Notes under the pieces: generated by a model
Seen by the model: the letters and a program-made list of their open reading frames with translations, nothing else
What the model was told of the DNA's origin: nothing
The model's database searches: none
Assembly (NCBI RefSeq): GCF_004359515.1
Contig: NZ_SCWD01000004.1
Span: 1-64,000, forward strand
DNA length: 64,000 bases
Source of the DNA: Macrococcus carouselicus
GTDB taxonomy: Bacteria > Bacillota > Bacilli > Staphylococcales > Staphylococcaceae
Direction of reading: 5' to 3'
Made by a program: the position numbers and the translations under genes
In this document: positions 44,523 through 53,776 of the stretch, piece by piece
Layout of the letters: the number at the start of each line of letters is the position of its first letter
Position numbering within the stretch: the first letter of the stretch is position 1

Positions 44523-45548
44523 ATGATCGGCTATATTGGTTCATATACGAAAAAAGAGGGCAAGGGCATTTACCGTTTTGAATTGGATGAAAATGTGAAA
44601 GAAATCAGTACAGTAGAAACAGGATTTGAAGTCCCTGCATCCACTTACGTCGTACAACATGGTGACTTCCTTTATGGTATCAAAAAAGAGAATGATAAAG
44701 CAGGAGTCGCGGCTTATAGAATCGGTGCGGAAGGTAAACTTGAATTGATCAACGACTGTCTGGAATCAGCGGAATCAGGCTGTCATATCTCTGTGAGTGC
44801 AGATGGACAGTATTTATTTGAAGCGGTCTACGGTGCTGGAGAAGCTAGACTTTACGAACTGGATACAGCAAGTGGTGCCATCAAATATTTAATTAACGTT
44901 GTAGTGCAGGAAGGTCTGGGACCAAATGAAGACCGCCAGGATAAGGCGCATACACACTTTATCCAGCAGACACCCGACGCGAAATATGCGGTGGCAGTTG
45001 ATTTAGGTGCTGATGAAATCATCACGTTCACGTATGATGAAGCAGGGTTGAAACGAAAATGTGCACTGAAAGTACCGGCAGGAACCGGCCCGAGACACTT
45101 AGTATTCAATCAGAACGGACAGTATGCGTATGTGATGACTGAATTAAGCAATGAAGTATTTGTGCTGAAGTATCAGAATGGTGAGTTTGAACTGCTTGAA
45201 CAGTATCTGGCTATTCCAGCTGACTTTACGGAGAATACGCAAGGCGCAGCCATTCGTATGAGCCATGATAATCAGTTTGTCTATGCGTCAAACCGAGGTC
45301 ATCAGAGTATCGCTGTATTCAAGGTTGAAGCAGACGGCGCAGCGTTATCGTTAGTTGAGATTGTAGATTGCGGTGGAGACTGGCCGCGTGACTTCAATAT
45401 TTCCAATGATGACCAGTTTTTGGTCTGTGTGCATGAAGTGAGCGGTAATCTGTCATTATTTGAAAGAAATGTTGAGACAGGTCGACTGGTGATGCTTGAC
45501 AATGACAAGAAAGCAGCAGAAGGTGTCTGTGTGCAGTTCCTGACATGA
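44523..45548 (+). CDS. pgl: 6-phosphogluconolactonase, seven-bladed propeller type
   Basis: A 341-residue lactonase-family protein (PF10282) with propeller-blade repeats; MIGYIGSYTKKEGKGIYRFELDE at the start (shortened) resembles the S. aureus enzyme. It hydrolyses 6-phosphogluconolactone in the pentose phosphate pathway. RBS AAAGGAGG precedes ATG. The stop overlaps the ATG of the next gene, indicating coupling. Confidence 0.88.
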   Translation: MIGYIGSYTKKEGKGIYRFELDENVKEISTVETGFEVPASTYVVQHGDFLYGIKKENDKAGVAAYRIGAEGKLELINDCLESAESGCHISVSADGQYLFEAVYGAGEARLYELDTASGAIKYLINVVVQEGLGPNEDRQDKAHTHFIQQTPDAKYAVAVDLGADEIITFTYDEAGLKRKCALKVPAGTGPRHLVFNQNGQYAYVMTELSNEVFVLKYQNGEFELLEQYLAIPADFTENTQGAAIRMSHDNQFVYASNRGHQSIAVFKVEADGAALSLVEIVDCGGDWPRDFNISNDDQFLVCVHEVSGNLSLFERNVETGRLVMLDNDKKAAEGVCVQFLT

Positions 45549-46315
45549 GATTAGCACTTTATCAGATGGAAGTCGTTCCTGGGCACCCTGGGAAGGCGAT
45601 GGGGAAAGTAGAGTCGTGGATTGAAAGTCTTGAGAATACGGATATCGCCGTAATGCCGGAGATGTGGAATACCTCTTATACCCTCGACCGTCTGGAAGAA
45701 CTGGCAGATGAGAACGGCAGACGTGAGGTGGAGTTTTTGCAGCGGCTCGCACGTGACCATCATATCAATATTATCGGTGGTTCAATCGCAGTGAAAAAAC
45801 ACGGTCGGCATTATAATGAAAGTGTGATTGTGAACAGAAAAGGCGAGGTCATCTATCAATATGATAAGATTCATCTTGTGCCGATGCTGGATGAGCCGAA
45901 GTATTTAACGGCAGGTGATCAGTTCGGGATATTTGAAATTGACTCGGAGAAGATGGGTGTCATCATCTGTTATGACCTCAGATTTCCGGAATTATCTCGT
46001 CAGCTTGCATTGGAAGGTGCAGAGATCATCTACGTTGTCGCTGAGTGGCCGGTCGAACGCATGGATCATTTTGCAGCGTTACTGAAAGCGCGGGCCATAG
46101 AGAACCAGTGTTATATCGCCGCATGTAATGCAGCAGGTGAATGCGAAGGAACGGTGTTCGGTGGTCGGTCAATGGTGATCAGTCCTTCAGGAGAAGTAAT
46201 GGCTGAAGCTGGCACTGATGAAGAGACACTGATAACTGAAATTGATATTGAGGTCTCTAGAAGAATTCGCCAGTCCATTCCTGTGTTTGAATCACGAAGA
46301 ACTGACTTATATTAA
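45545..46315 (+). CDS. carbon-nitrogen hydrolase (nitrilase family amidase)
   Basis: A 256-residue nitrilase-superfamily protein with the triad E39 (VMPEMWN), Lys in YDKIHLVP (about 115) and Cys in GVIICYDLRFPE. It may be an omega-amidase or similar; the substrate is not shown. It overlaps pgl by four bases. In S. aureus a nitrilase-family gene lies beside agr and mroQ, while here this family member is with pgl. Confidence 0.9.
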   Translation: MRLALYQMEVVPGHPGKAMGKVESWIESLENTDIAVMPEMWNTSYTLDRLEELADENGRREVEFLQRLARDHHINIIGGSIAVKKHGRHYNESVIVNRKGEVIYQYDKIHLVPMLDEPKYLTAGDQFGIFEIDSEKMGVIICYDLRFPELSRQLALEGAEIIYVVAEWPVERMDHFAALLKARAIENQCYIAACNAAGECEGTVFGGRSMVISPSGEVMAEAGTDEETLITEIDIEVSRRIRQSIPVFESRRTDLY

Positions 46316-46330
46316 ATAGTGATTATGGAA

Positions 46331-46358
46331 CCGCCCTTGTGCTAAAGGGCGGTTTTTT
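46331..46358 (+). terminator. terminator of the pgl operon
   Basis: CCGCCCTT / AAGGGCGG stem with GTGCT-like loop and a T run. Confidence 0.88.
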
Positions 46359-46380
46359 TGATGGGACAGGTGAGTGGTGG

Positions 46381-46540
46381 AGTTATGGACGGTAACAGGG
46401 GAATATCGGTCATAACTATGGGAGGAAGCCGGTGAGCGGGGAGTTATGGACGGTAACAGGGGAATATCGATCATAACTATAGGATGAAGCCGGTGAGTTG
46501 GGAAGTTATGGACGATAACAGAGGAATATTGATCATAACT
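46381..46540. repeat. three tandem palindromic repeats (61-62 bp period)
   Basis: Units of 37 bases at 46381-46417, 46442-46478 and 46504-46540, each starting AGTTATGGACGGTAACAG or a close variant and ending ATCGATCATAACT or a close variant. Each can fold as a hairpin. They are separated by a conserved GC-richer spacer (GAAGCCGGTGAG). A partial spacer precedes the first unit. The array lies between the pgl operon terminator and the 3' end of the NERD gene. A fourth single copy is at 40593-40628. Confidence 0.88.
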
Positions 46541-46547
46541 ATATAAG

Positions 46548-47441
46548 TTACTTTAGAATATACTGTCGATTTTTATTTGCTCCTTTTGAATGACAAGCAT
46601 TAGACATCATTCTTTTAACAGTCTGATGAGGCATACCACTCCAATTACTCACTTCTGCTGCTTGCAGTGAATCATTCTTAAGTAACGACATTTCTTTTAT
46701 CAGCTGCAGTAAAGCGGTCTTATTATCTATACGATGACGGCAATTACTGCAAAAAATATACCTTTTATTATAATCAGGCGTCATAGTCAATCTCCTGCAC
46801 TTTTCGCATCTTATTCCACCTTTATACTCTCTGAAGGGATAGTAATGAATACGTTCCTGAATAAGGTCATCATTATGGTAAGATATTATTTTTTCAGCAG
46901 TTGCTTGATGTTCTCGTAATGGTTCGATGGATTGAATATGTCGAACGACATTCTCAACTTGGTGAGGTAGTAGTACGTTTTGGGGGACAGTTGTGACTGC
47001 CAGATCATAATCACAATTGACAAACAATATTCTGCTAACCAGTTTGTAAGGAATATACTGCTTTTTCAAAAACATTTCTAATTTATAATGTGCTTTATTT
47101 AATTGTGAGATTACATCAGCATGTACATGGCCATTTGCTGAAACGAACTGCTGGTTCACCAACTGATAAGAACCCGTATAGTTTTTGATATCGATATGGA
47201 AAATGGTACTTTTGTCAAAAATCAAAAAATCGAACTGACACCCAGATAGATAGTCAAGGCGAAGGTCCCAGATTTTTACGCATTCAGTGTTCTTAAGCTG
47301 CTCGTGAAAATAGGTTTCTCCTTCAACACCTTTTGAATAGGTAAATAATTTATGCTGATCATAGTCATGCAGAATGGTACGATGCTCCGCAGCAAGAAGA
47401 AACTTCTGATAAGTATTAGGTTCATGTATTTTAAGGAACAT
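46548..47441 (-). CDS. NERD domain protein with zinc ribbon and C-terminal helix-turn-helix
   Basis: A 297-residue protein. Residues 35-150 form a nuclease-related NERD domain (GVEGETYFHEQL, QFDFLIFDKSTIFHIDIKNYTG). A CxxC-x(n)-CxxC zinc ribbon follows near 215-240 (CEKC ... CSNC). A possible helix-turn-helix lies near 265-285 (QAAEVSNWSGMPHQTVKRM). NERD proteins are predicted nucleases; this layout suggests nucleic acid binding. There is no signal peptide. The NERD gene's 3' end adjoins the palindromic repeat array. Confidence 0.82.
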   Translation of the reverse strand: MFLKIHEPNTYQKFLLAAEHRTILHDYDQHKLFTYSKGVEGETYFHEQLKNTECVKIWDLRLDYLSGCQFDFLIFDKSTIFHIDIKNYTGSYQLVNQQFVSANGHVHADVISQLNKAHYKLEMFLKKQYIPYKLVSRILFVNCDYDLAVTTVPQNVLLPHQVENVVRHIQSIEPLREHQATAEKIISYHNDDLIQERIHYYPFREYKGGIRCEKCRRLTMTPDYNKRYIFCSNCRHRIDNKTALLQLIKEMSLLKNDSLQAAEVSNWSGMPHQTVKRMMSNACHSKGANKNRQYILK

Positions 47442-47652
47442 GGTTTCACCTCGTTCCTAATATAGCGACCTTCTATCTAAAAATCAAAAAGCAGAAAAAG
47501 ATGAAAATGTCTCGTTTGAACGACTGAAAATGATAAAAAACTATCGTTTCGTTATATTCAGTGAAAAATTCATTGAATTTGTGGAAAGTGGCTTACTTGG
47601 CAATTTTTATTTTTCTGCTTCAATATATGCTATTCTGAAAAGTTCAACAAAA

Positions 47653-47682
47653 AAGACTACTGATTGTTCAGCAGCCTTCTTA
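47653..47682 (-). terminator. terminator of the aldehyde dehydrogenase gene
   Basis: On the minus strand AAGGCTGCTGA pairs with TCAGTAGTCTT using G-U pairs, followed by a T run. Confidence 0.65.
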
Positions 47683-47690
47683 ACACGTAC

Positions 47691-49061
47691 TTATTTATAG
47701 ATTTGTCTGATATATTTGAACTTTCCTTTATAAGGCGGGAACATCAGTCCTGTCTCCAGCTTCGTGCCTTTTGTCATATAAGCTTTCTGGTGGCTGAAGA
47801 GGTCGAATGAATATTTGCCGTGATAGTGTCCGATACCGGAAGCACCGACGCCACCGAACGGCAGGTAAGGGTTTGAGACGTGCATCAGCGTATCATTGAT
47901 ACATCCCCCGCCGAATGACAGACGCTTGAAGACGGTTTTCACGAAGTCTTCGTCTTCACTGAAGAGATAAAGTGCAAGCGGTTTGTCATACGATTTGACG
48001 ATGCGGAAAACGTCATCACGGTCATCAAATGCAACAATCGGCAGTAAGGGACCGAAAATCTCTTCTTTCATCAGTTCGTCATCCAGTCCGACGTTATCGA
48101 TGAGGGTCGGTGCGATATAGCGTGCTGCTCTATCTGTTTCACCGCCGATGACGATATCATTCTCAGCACTTTTCAGTAATTCGTTCAAGCGGTCAAAGTG
48201 TCGTTCGTTCACAATGCGGCCGTAGTCTTCCGAGTTCTGTGGATTCTTCCCGTAGAAATCCTTGATTGTTGAACGCATCGCCTTGATGAACTGATCTTTC
48301 ACTTCGCGGTCGATTAAGAGGTAATCCGGTGCGACACAGGTCTGACCGGTATTCATAAATTTCCCGAATGCAATCCGTTCTGCTGCCACTTTGATGTTCG
48401 CAGTCTTGTCGATGATGGTCGGACTTTTACCGCCCAGTTCAAGCGCAACGGGCACTAAGTTCTTGCTGGCTGCTTCGTAGACAATCTGTCCGACTTTTGT
48501 GCTGCCGGTGAAGAAGATGAAGTCAAATTTCTGTTCGAGGAGTTCTGCTGTCACTTCTTTTTCACCCTGATAGACTCTGACATAATCCGGTGCAAAGACA
48601 GTGGAGATAATCTCCTCGATCACCTGACTGGTCGCAGGGGTCTGTTCAGAGGGTTTCACGACTGCACAGTTACCGGCAGCGAGTGCACCGACGAGCGGCT
48701 CCATCACGAGCTGGAACGGATAGTTGAAGGGCCCGATAATCAGCACAGTCCCAAGCGGCTCGCGCATAATGTAGCTTTTTCCCGGGAACTGCATCAGCGG
48801 AGTATTGATTGTCTCGACTTTACTGTAGTTCTTCATCTCTTTGATGAACATCGAGATTGATTTCAGGACGATACCGATCTCTGAGGCATAACCCTCTAAT
48901 TTCCCTTTGCCTAGGTCATGTGCCAGTGCGGCTAATATATCTTTTTCACGTGTTTTGATTTCTTTGCGTAAGGCCTTCAGCTGTTTCTTTCTGAACTTCG
49001 GATCTTTCGTTCTATCTGTATCAAAAAACTGATTGATTTCTGCTAAGTCAGATCTAAACAA
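47691..49061 (-). CDS. aldehyde dehydrogenase
   Basis: About 456 residues of the class 3-like ALDH family, with LELGGKSP carrying the general-base Glu, NTGQTCVAPDY with the catalytic Cys, and a C-terminal membrane-proximal basic tail. It oxidises fatty or aromatic aldehydes with NAD(P). TTG 49061 (MFRSDLAEI) has GAGGTGAAC upstream; the longer frame overlaps the divergent promoter. It is divergent from the oxidoreductase gene. Confidence 0.9.
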   Translation of the reverse strand: MFRSDLAEINQFFDTDRTKDPKFRKKQLKALRKEIKTREKDILAALAHDLGKGKLEGYASEIGIVLKSISMFIKEMKNYSKVETINTPLMQFPGKSYIMREPLGTVLIIGPFNYPFQLVMEPLVGALAAGNCAVVKPSEQTPATSQVIEEIISTVFAPDYVRVYQGEKEVTAELLEQKFDFIFFTGSTKVGQIVYEAASKNLVPVALELGGKSPTIIDKTANIKVAAERIAFGKFMNTGQTCVAPDYLLIDREVKDQFIKAMRSTIKDFYGKNPQNSEDYGRIVNERHFDRLNELLKSAENDIVIGGETDRAARYIAPTLIDNVGLDDELMKEEIFGPLLPIVAFDDRDDVFRIVKSYDKPLALYLFSEDEDFVKTVFKRLSFGGGCINDTLMHVSNPYLPFGGVGASGIGHYHGKYSFDLFSHQKAYMTKGTKLETGLMFPPYKGKFKYIRQIYK

Positions 49062-49148
49062 GTCGTTCACCTCTATATGTGATTTGTATTTAGTGTACAA
49101 TATATCGTGGCTCGTTAAAATCAATTGAACTTAAAAGAGGTGCTCTAT

Positions 49149-50117
49149 ATGAAGTTTGGAATAGTCGGTACGAACTGGATTACAGATCGATTCATCGCGG
49201 CAGGACAGACAATAGAAGAATTCGAAGTGACTGCCGTCTACTCACGTACACAGGAGCGTGCGGATGCATTCGGAGATAAACACGATATTGCCTATCGCTT
49301 TACAGACTGGCAGAATTTTCTGGCGAGTGATACATTCGATGCACTCTATATCGCGACGCCGAATCTCCTGCATGCAAAGCAGACGATGGATGCACTGACT
49401 GCCGGCAAGCATGTGTTATGCGAGAAACCGCTGACCTTAACAGCTGAAGAAGGCAGAAAGCTGTTCGACTGTGCCCGGCATAATGAGGTCGTCCTGATGG
49501 AAGCGATGAAGTCGACAGAAGCAGCAGCTTTCAAGGAGCTTGAGAAATGGATTCATGATATCGGCACGATCAGGCGTGTGAACTTCCATTACAATCAGTA
49601 TTCATCACGCTATGACAAGCTGAAAGACGGCATCGTCGAGAATGCCTTCAAACCGGAACTGGGTAATGGCTCACTGACAGATATCGGTGTCTATACAATT
49701 GCGCCGCTCGTCAGACTCTTCGGACTGCCGGAGCGAACTTATGCTGAGGGCTATCTGTTGTCGACAGGCGCAGACGGACAGGGGACAGTCATGGCGCGCT
49801 ATAAGGGGATGACAGCGGTGCTCAGCTTCTCGAAAATCATTGACAGCCATCTGCCGTCTGAGATCATCGGTGAGGAAGGGATCATCACGGTCGACAAAAT
49901 ATCAGCGCCTGCAGTCACCCAGAAACTGAACAGGCAGGGTGACGTCATTGAGCGTTTTGAACATCATGAACCGCCGATGTCATACGAAATCAGCACGTTC
50001 ATCGACTGCTGTAAAAAAGGCATAGGATCAGCTGAAAATGAACAGATGAGCATGGACACATTAATGATGCTTGAGGAGATCAAGCAGCAGATTCATCAGG
50101 AGGGTTATCTTGAATAA
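49149..50117 (+). CDS. Gfo/Idh/MocA family oxidoreductase
   Basis: About 322 residues with an N-terminal Rossmann domain (FGIVGTNWITDRF) and the family motif CEKPLT near residue 91. The substrate is probably a sugar or polyol and is unknown. ATG 49149 follows AGAGGTGC. Its stop overlaps the TTG start of the following SMR gene, an unusual coupling of dehydrogenase and transporter. Confidence 0.88.
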   Translation: MKFGIVGTNWITDRFIAAGQTIEEFEVTAVYSRTQERADAFGDKHDIAYRFTDWQNFLASDTFDALYIATPNLLHAKQTMDALTAGKHVLCEKPLTLTAEEGRKLFDCARHNEVVLMEAMKSTEAAAFKELEKWIHDIGTIRRVNFHYNQYSSRYDKLKDGIVENAFKPELGNGSLTDIGVYTIAPLVRLFGLPERTYAEGYLLSTGADGQGTVMARYKGMTAVLSFSKIIDSHLPSEIIGEEGIITVDKISAPAVTQKLNRQGDVIERFEHHEPPMSYEISTFIDCCKKGIGSAENEQMSMDTLMMLEEIKQQIHQEGYLE

Positions 50118-50451
50118 CAGTAAAGCGTGGACACTGCTCGTTATCGGCGGCTTCCTGGAAGTCGGCTGGGCAGTCGGCCTTAAATATGCGCATGGATTTA
50201 CAGATTTGAAGTGGACCTTGATCACTCTTGTCATTATGGTATTTTCATTTTACTGTTTCGGCTACAGCTTATCGAAACTTGAGATCGGCACGGCATATGC
50301 CATCTATACCGGTATCGGTGCAGTCGGAACAGTACTGTACGGGGTGTTCTTCCTGCAGGAGGATATGTCTCTCCCGAGAATACTTTTTCTGATTCTGCTG
50401 ATCGGTTCAATTCTCGGCCTGAAGCTGATTGAAGGAGGGGATGAAGTGTGA
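50110..50451 (+). CDS. small multidrug resistance (SMR) transporter, subunit 1
   Basis: About 113 residues with four membrane helices and the conserved membrane Glu in GGFLEVGWAVGLKYAHG. TTG 50110 overlaps the upstream stop and has AGGAGGG six bases before it. It forms a tandem pair with the next SMR gene, as in YkkCD and similar heterodimers that export guanidinium or cationic drugs. No guanidine riboswitch is visible. Confidence 0.9.
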   Translation: MNNSKAWTLLVIGGFLEVGWAVGLKYAHGFTDLKWTLITLVIMVFSFYCFGYSLSKLEIGTAYAIYTGIGAVGTVLYGVFFLQEDMSLPRILFLILLIGSILGLKLIEGGDEV

Positions 50452-50759
50452 ACTGGATTATATTAATTCTGGCCGGTGTGATGGAAATTCTGATGGTCAC
50501 AGCCCTTAAGAAAGCAGATAGCTTTAAAAATAAGAAGTGGACGATCATCTGGTTTATACTCAGCATGATGAGTTTATTTCTGCTCTCGGTCGCTATCAAA
50601 ACGATTCCGCTCGGCACGGCATACGGGGTCTGGACCGGAATCGGTGCGATGGGCAGTGTCATCGTCGGCATGGTCTTCTATCACGAGAAAGTCAGTCTCC
50701 TTAAAATTGTATTTGTCACCTGTATCATCATCTCGATTGCAGGTCTTAAAATAGTATAA
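50448..50759 (+). CDS. small multidrug resistance (SMR) transporter, subunit 2
   Basis: A 103-residue protein with four helices and the Glu of LAGVMEILMVTALKKA. It starts at GTG 50448, overlapping the previous stop (GTGA). It pairs with the preceding gene, probably as a heterodimer of opposite topology. Confidence 0.9.
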   Translation: MNWIILILAGVMEILMVTALKKADSFKNKKWTIIWFILSMMSLFLLSVAIKTIPLGTAYGVWTGIGAMGSVIVGMVFYHEKVSLLKIVFVTCIIISIAGLKIV

Positions 50760-50796
50760 AAAAGCCGGTATTCAGATTTGAATACCGGCTTTACTG
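50759..50796. terminator. bidirectional terminator after the SMR pair
   Basis: AAAGCCGGTATTC / GAATACCGGCTTT 13-bp perfect stem with a six-base loop, between convergent genes. Confidence 0.9.
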
Positions 50797-51054
50797 TTAC
50801 TTCAGTACATCGTGAGTTGATGCATCACGGTCCATCACTACTTTAGCATAGGAACATAATGGCACGATGACCAGGTTGTTCTCACGTGCATAGTCGATGA
50901 CTTTATCCACTAATTGTTTCGCGATACCTTGACCGCGAAGAGAAGGGTCAACAAATGTGTGATTGATCACAATCGTCTTTTCGCCTTCAGGGTAAAATGT
51001 GATTTCAGCTTTATCATCTATATAGAATCTATTACCTGCCTGCTTGATTTCCAT
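50797..51054 (-). CDS. small GNAT-like N-acetyltransferase (YjdJ type)
   Basis: An 85-residue minimal GNAT domain with DPSLRGQGIAKQLVD near residue 35, a length typical of the YjdJ group (PF14542). The substrate is unknown. It follows ppaC by 13 bases in the same direction and is probably in its transcript. Confidence 0.87.
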   Translation of the reverse strand: MEIKQAGNRFYIDDKAEITFYPEGEKTIVINHTFVDPSLRGQGIAKQLVDKVIDYARENNLVIVPLCSYAKVVMDRDASTHDVLK

Positions 51055-51067
51055 CAGAAAAACCTCC

Positions 51068-51985
51068 TTACGATAAGACGTCAGTTAATTGAGGCACCAC
51101 TTGTTTCTTGCGGGATACAACACCTTTAAGAAGCGCCGTGTTTTTATCTAAAGCTACATTGAATGCTTTATTCACAGCTTCCTGTTCCTGACCTAGAGCG
51201 AGAATCCTGGAATCAGAGTTGATGATATCTGTCACAACGAGAACGAATAAATCATAACCATTTTGTGCAGTTTCAGCATTGATTGCATTCTCAAGTTCTT
51301 CCTGACGTGCGAATACTTCGTCAATGTCAACAGTATTCACCTGAGCGACACGGACTTCTTTCTCGCCCATTGAGAATGATTTGGCATCAATATTCAGTAA
51401 TTCTTCTGCTGTTTTGTCAGCTGTGGAAGCGCCCGCTTTCAGCATGTCAAGGCCGTATTCTTCTTTGCTGATGCCGGCGATTCTTTCAAGTTCTTCAGCT
51501 GCTTTCACATCTTCTTCAGTGCATGTCGGTGATTTGAATAATAATGTGTCAGAGATGATCGCTGATAACATCAGACCTGCGATCTCAGGTTTGATTTCAA
51601 TGTTGTTCTCTTTATACATTTTATTCAAGATGGTCGCTGTACAGCCGACAGGTTCTGCACGGTAGTAGAGCGGCGCTGCTGTCTCGAAGTTGGAGATGCG
51701 GTGATGGTCGACTACCATCAGGACAGTCGCATCTTCAATGCCGGGTGCTGACTGCTGGAATTCGTTATGGTCAACAAGAATAACAGTCTGTTTCTCAACT
51801 TTGTCAATTAAGCGAGGTGCCTGCACTTTGAACTGGTCAAGTGCGTACTGAGTCTCTGCACTGACTTCGCCTAGTCTGACGGCCTCCACTTCTTTACCTG
51901 CAGCATTCTGAAGATCAGCCATTACAAGCGCTGAAGTAATAGTATCTGTATCAGGATTCTGGTGTCCGAATGTTAAAATTGTCAT
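51068..51985 (-). CDS. ppaC: manganese-dependent inorganic pyrophosphatase
   Basis: A 305-residue family II pyrophosphatase with the DHH-type metal motifs [10 protein letters not shown] (H7, D11, D13) and [10 protein letters not shown], plus the C-terminal [10 protein letters not shown] pyrophosphate-binding segment. It hydrolyses pyrophosphate to drive biosynthesis. The length is normal. Confidence 0.96.
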   Translation of the reverse strand: MTILTFGHQNPDTDTITSALVMADLQNAAGKEVEAVRLGEVSAETQYALDQFKVQAPRLIDKVEKQTVILVDHNEFQQSAPGIEDATVLMVVDHHRISNFETAAPLYYRAEPVGCTATILNKMYKENNIEIKPEIAGLMLSAIISDTLLFKSPTCTEEDVKAAEELERIAGISKEEYGLDMLKAGASTADKTAEELLNIDAKSFSMGEKEVRVAQVNTVDIDEVFARQEELENAINAETAQNGYDLFVLVVTDIINSDSRILALGQEQEAVNKAFNVALDKNTALLKGVVSRKKQVVPQLTDVLS

Positions 51986-52022
51986 GAGTTCTACTCCTTT
52001 GATATGAATATCTATTATTTTA

Positions 52023-52580
52023 TCATGATTGACTGGTAATCGTCATGCCGAGTGAATGTTCAAAGTGAGAAAGTGCAAACTCATGCCCTTCCTGACTGAA
52101 TGACTGCACAGCATCTCTATCGACAAGTATCGTGTAGCCAAGGTTATAGCCATCAACGGCTGTGTGCAGGACGCAGATATCGGTACAGACACCTGTCAGT
52201 TCAATGATCTTAATCTGACGTTCTGATAAATACTGATGCAGCGGTGTACCGGCGAATGAGCTGTAGCGTCTTTTGTCAATCCAGAAGACAAGCGGATTAT
52301 CCTTGTGCTGATCATAAACCTCTTTGACAGCACCGTACAGTTCCCGTCCTTCAGTGCCGCGGATATTATGCGGCGGAAATAGCTTGGATTCAGGATGAGC
52401 CATATCATTTAAATCGTGCAGATCCATCATAATGAAAACAGGGTTATCTTCAGCTAGATAGACCTCAAACTTACAGGCGATGGCCTGCTGAATAGCTTGA
52501 CCCGGCTTGCCGCATGTCAGTCTGCCGTCGTCAGCCACAAAGTCATAGGAATAATCAATAATCAACAGTGCTTTATCCAT
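52023..52580 (-). CDS. pncA: nicotinamidase / isochorismatase-family cysteine hydrolase
   Basis: A 185-residue protein with Asp in IIDYSYDF (D9) and Cys in [15 protein letters not shown], giving the Asp-Lys-Cys triad of the family. It converts nicotinamide to nicotinate, feeding PncB (56086) and NadE (57543). The specific substrate is inferred from the neighbourhood of NAD genes. Confidence 0.85.
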   Translation of the reverse strand: MDKALLIIDYSYDFVADDGRLTCGKPGQAIQQAIACKFEVYLAEDNPVFIMMDLHDLNDMAHPESKLFPPHNIRGTEGRELYGAVKEVYDQHKDNPLVFWIDKRRYSSFAGTPLHQYLSERQIKIIELTGVCTDICVLHTAVDGYNLGYTILVDRDAVQSFSQEGHEFALSHFEHSLGMTITSQS

Positions 52581-52640
52581 AGTGAACCTCCTGATAGGGT
52601 ATAATAGCTAAAATTATAAATAACAATAAGGATGAATGAA

Positions 52641-53744
52641 ATGAGAAAAATCACGGTTAAACAATACGGTGCACGGGGCTGCAACCCATTGCTCGATACA
52701 ATCAGCTTCCAGCGGGCTTTGAACCAGGCGAAAAAAGGACCGACTGAAATATATGTATCAGAAGGAACCTATTATATCGCAAAAGAACTTGTTATCTATT
52801 CTCATACTACCCTTATTCTCCATAAAGATGCAGTGATCAGAAGGATGAGCAATGGCGCGCTGTTGAAAAATGGGAAGAAACCCGGCTATCACGGTTACGA
52901 GGGTCAAGGGCATATTACAGTCAAGGGTGGGACATTCGATCAGTTCGGTCATATACTCAACTTCAACAATACAATCATGTCGCTCGGTCATGCCCGTGAA
53001 ATCAAGTTAGAAGATGTGACCTTCAAGAATGTAGTAGGTGGTCATGCCATTGATGCGTGTGGCCTGGATGGATTTCACGTGAAAGACTGCCGATTTCTAG
53101 GTTTCAGAGATGACTCAGGTCGCCGGCAGTTCAGTGAAGCCATTCAGATTGACCTGCAGCTGAAGGATTCCTTTCCGAAGTTCGGCTACTACGATGGTAC
53201 GCCGACAAAGAATGTCATCATTGAAGGCTGTTATTTCGGTGACTCAGGTGCCCCTCACATGAGATCCTGGAACCGCGCCATCGGGTCCCATGCGAGTCGG
53301 TACGATATTTACTATGAGAACATCTTTATCGAGAATAATATATTTGTAGGTATGAGTGACTATGCGGTGACGCTGCTGAAGGCAAAGATGGTCAGTGTTT
53401 CAGGCAATCAGTTCATCGACTGCGAAGGCGGTATCCGCTATCTCGCAGTCAATAAAGGCAAGTATTCAACGACGATAGACGGGGTCGACAAAGGGGTGCA
53501 GGGCGGTAAAGAAGTCATCATCAGAAATAATGACTTCAGGTCCATCAGAAAAGAAGATGTCATTCTGATCAAAGGCTACGCCGGCGTCAGGAATGAAAAG
53601 ATCTATATCTTTGATAATGTATTCAATGACAAAGAAACATGCGCCATTAATTTGAAGGAAGCGGCAGATGTCTATTGCCGAAGCAACCAGAATCTCCACA
53701 CAATTCATCAGTCCCATGTGCAAGGCTTATATAGTGATATGTAA
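52641..53744 (+). CDS. right-handed parallel beta-helix protein (pectate lyase-like fold)
   Basis: About 367 residues with repeated beta-helix coils (ITVKGGTFDQFG, IKLEDVTFKNVVGGHAIDACG, VSGNQFIDCEGGI). There is no signal peptide, so it would be cytoplasmic or need another export route. It resembles GH28/GH55-like or polysaccharide lyase folds; no catalytic triad is certain. AAGGA lies nine bases before ATG 52641, with ATG 52632 as the alternative. It stands alone between pncA and nos. Confidence 0.75.
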   Translation: MRKITVKQYGARGCNPLLDTISFQRALNQAKKGPTEIYVSEGTYYIAKELVIYSHTTLILHKDAVIRRMSNGALLKNGKKPGYHGYEGQGHITVKGGTFDQFGHILNFNNTIMSLGHAREIKLEDVTFKNVVGGHAIDACGLDGFHVKDCRFLGFRDDSGRRQFSEAIQIDLQLKDSFPKFGYYDGTPTKNVIIEGCYFGDSGAPHMRSWNRAIGSHASRYDIYYENIFIENNIFVGMSDYAVTLLKAKMVSVSGNQFIDCEGGIRYLAVNKGKYSTTIDGVDKGVQGGKEVIIRNNDFRSIRKEDVILIKGYAGVRNEKIYIFDNVFNDKETCAINLKEAADVYCRSNQNLHTIHQSHVQGLYSDM

Positions 53745-53776
53745 AAAAGCTCGTTCAAGCTGAACGAGCTTTTATT
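53742..53776. terminator. bidirectional terminator between the beta-helix gene and nos
   Basis: AAAAGCTCGTTCA / TGAACGAGCTTTT perfect 13-bp stem between convergent genes. Confidence 0.9.

Noticed and set aside
46381-46540. Tandem palindromic repeats considered as a CRISPR array
   Set aside because: The spacers are themselves conserved rather than unique, and no cas genes are nearby.
49062-49148. Guanidine (ykkC-type) riboswitch for the SMR pair
   Set aside because: The region before the operon is under 100 bases, is shared with a divergent gene, and shows none of the conserved ykkC motifs.
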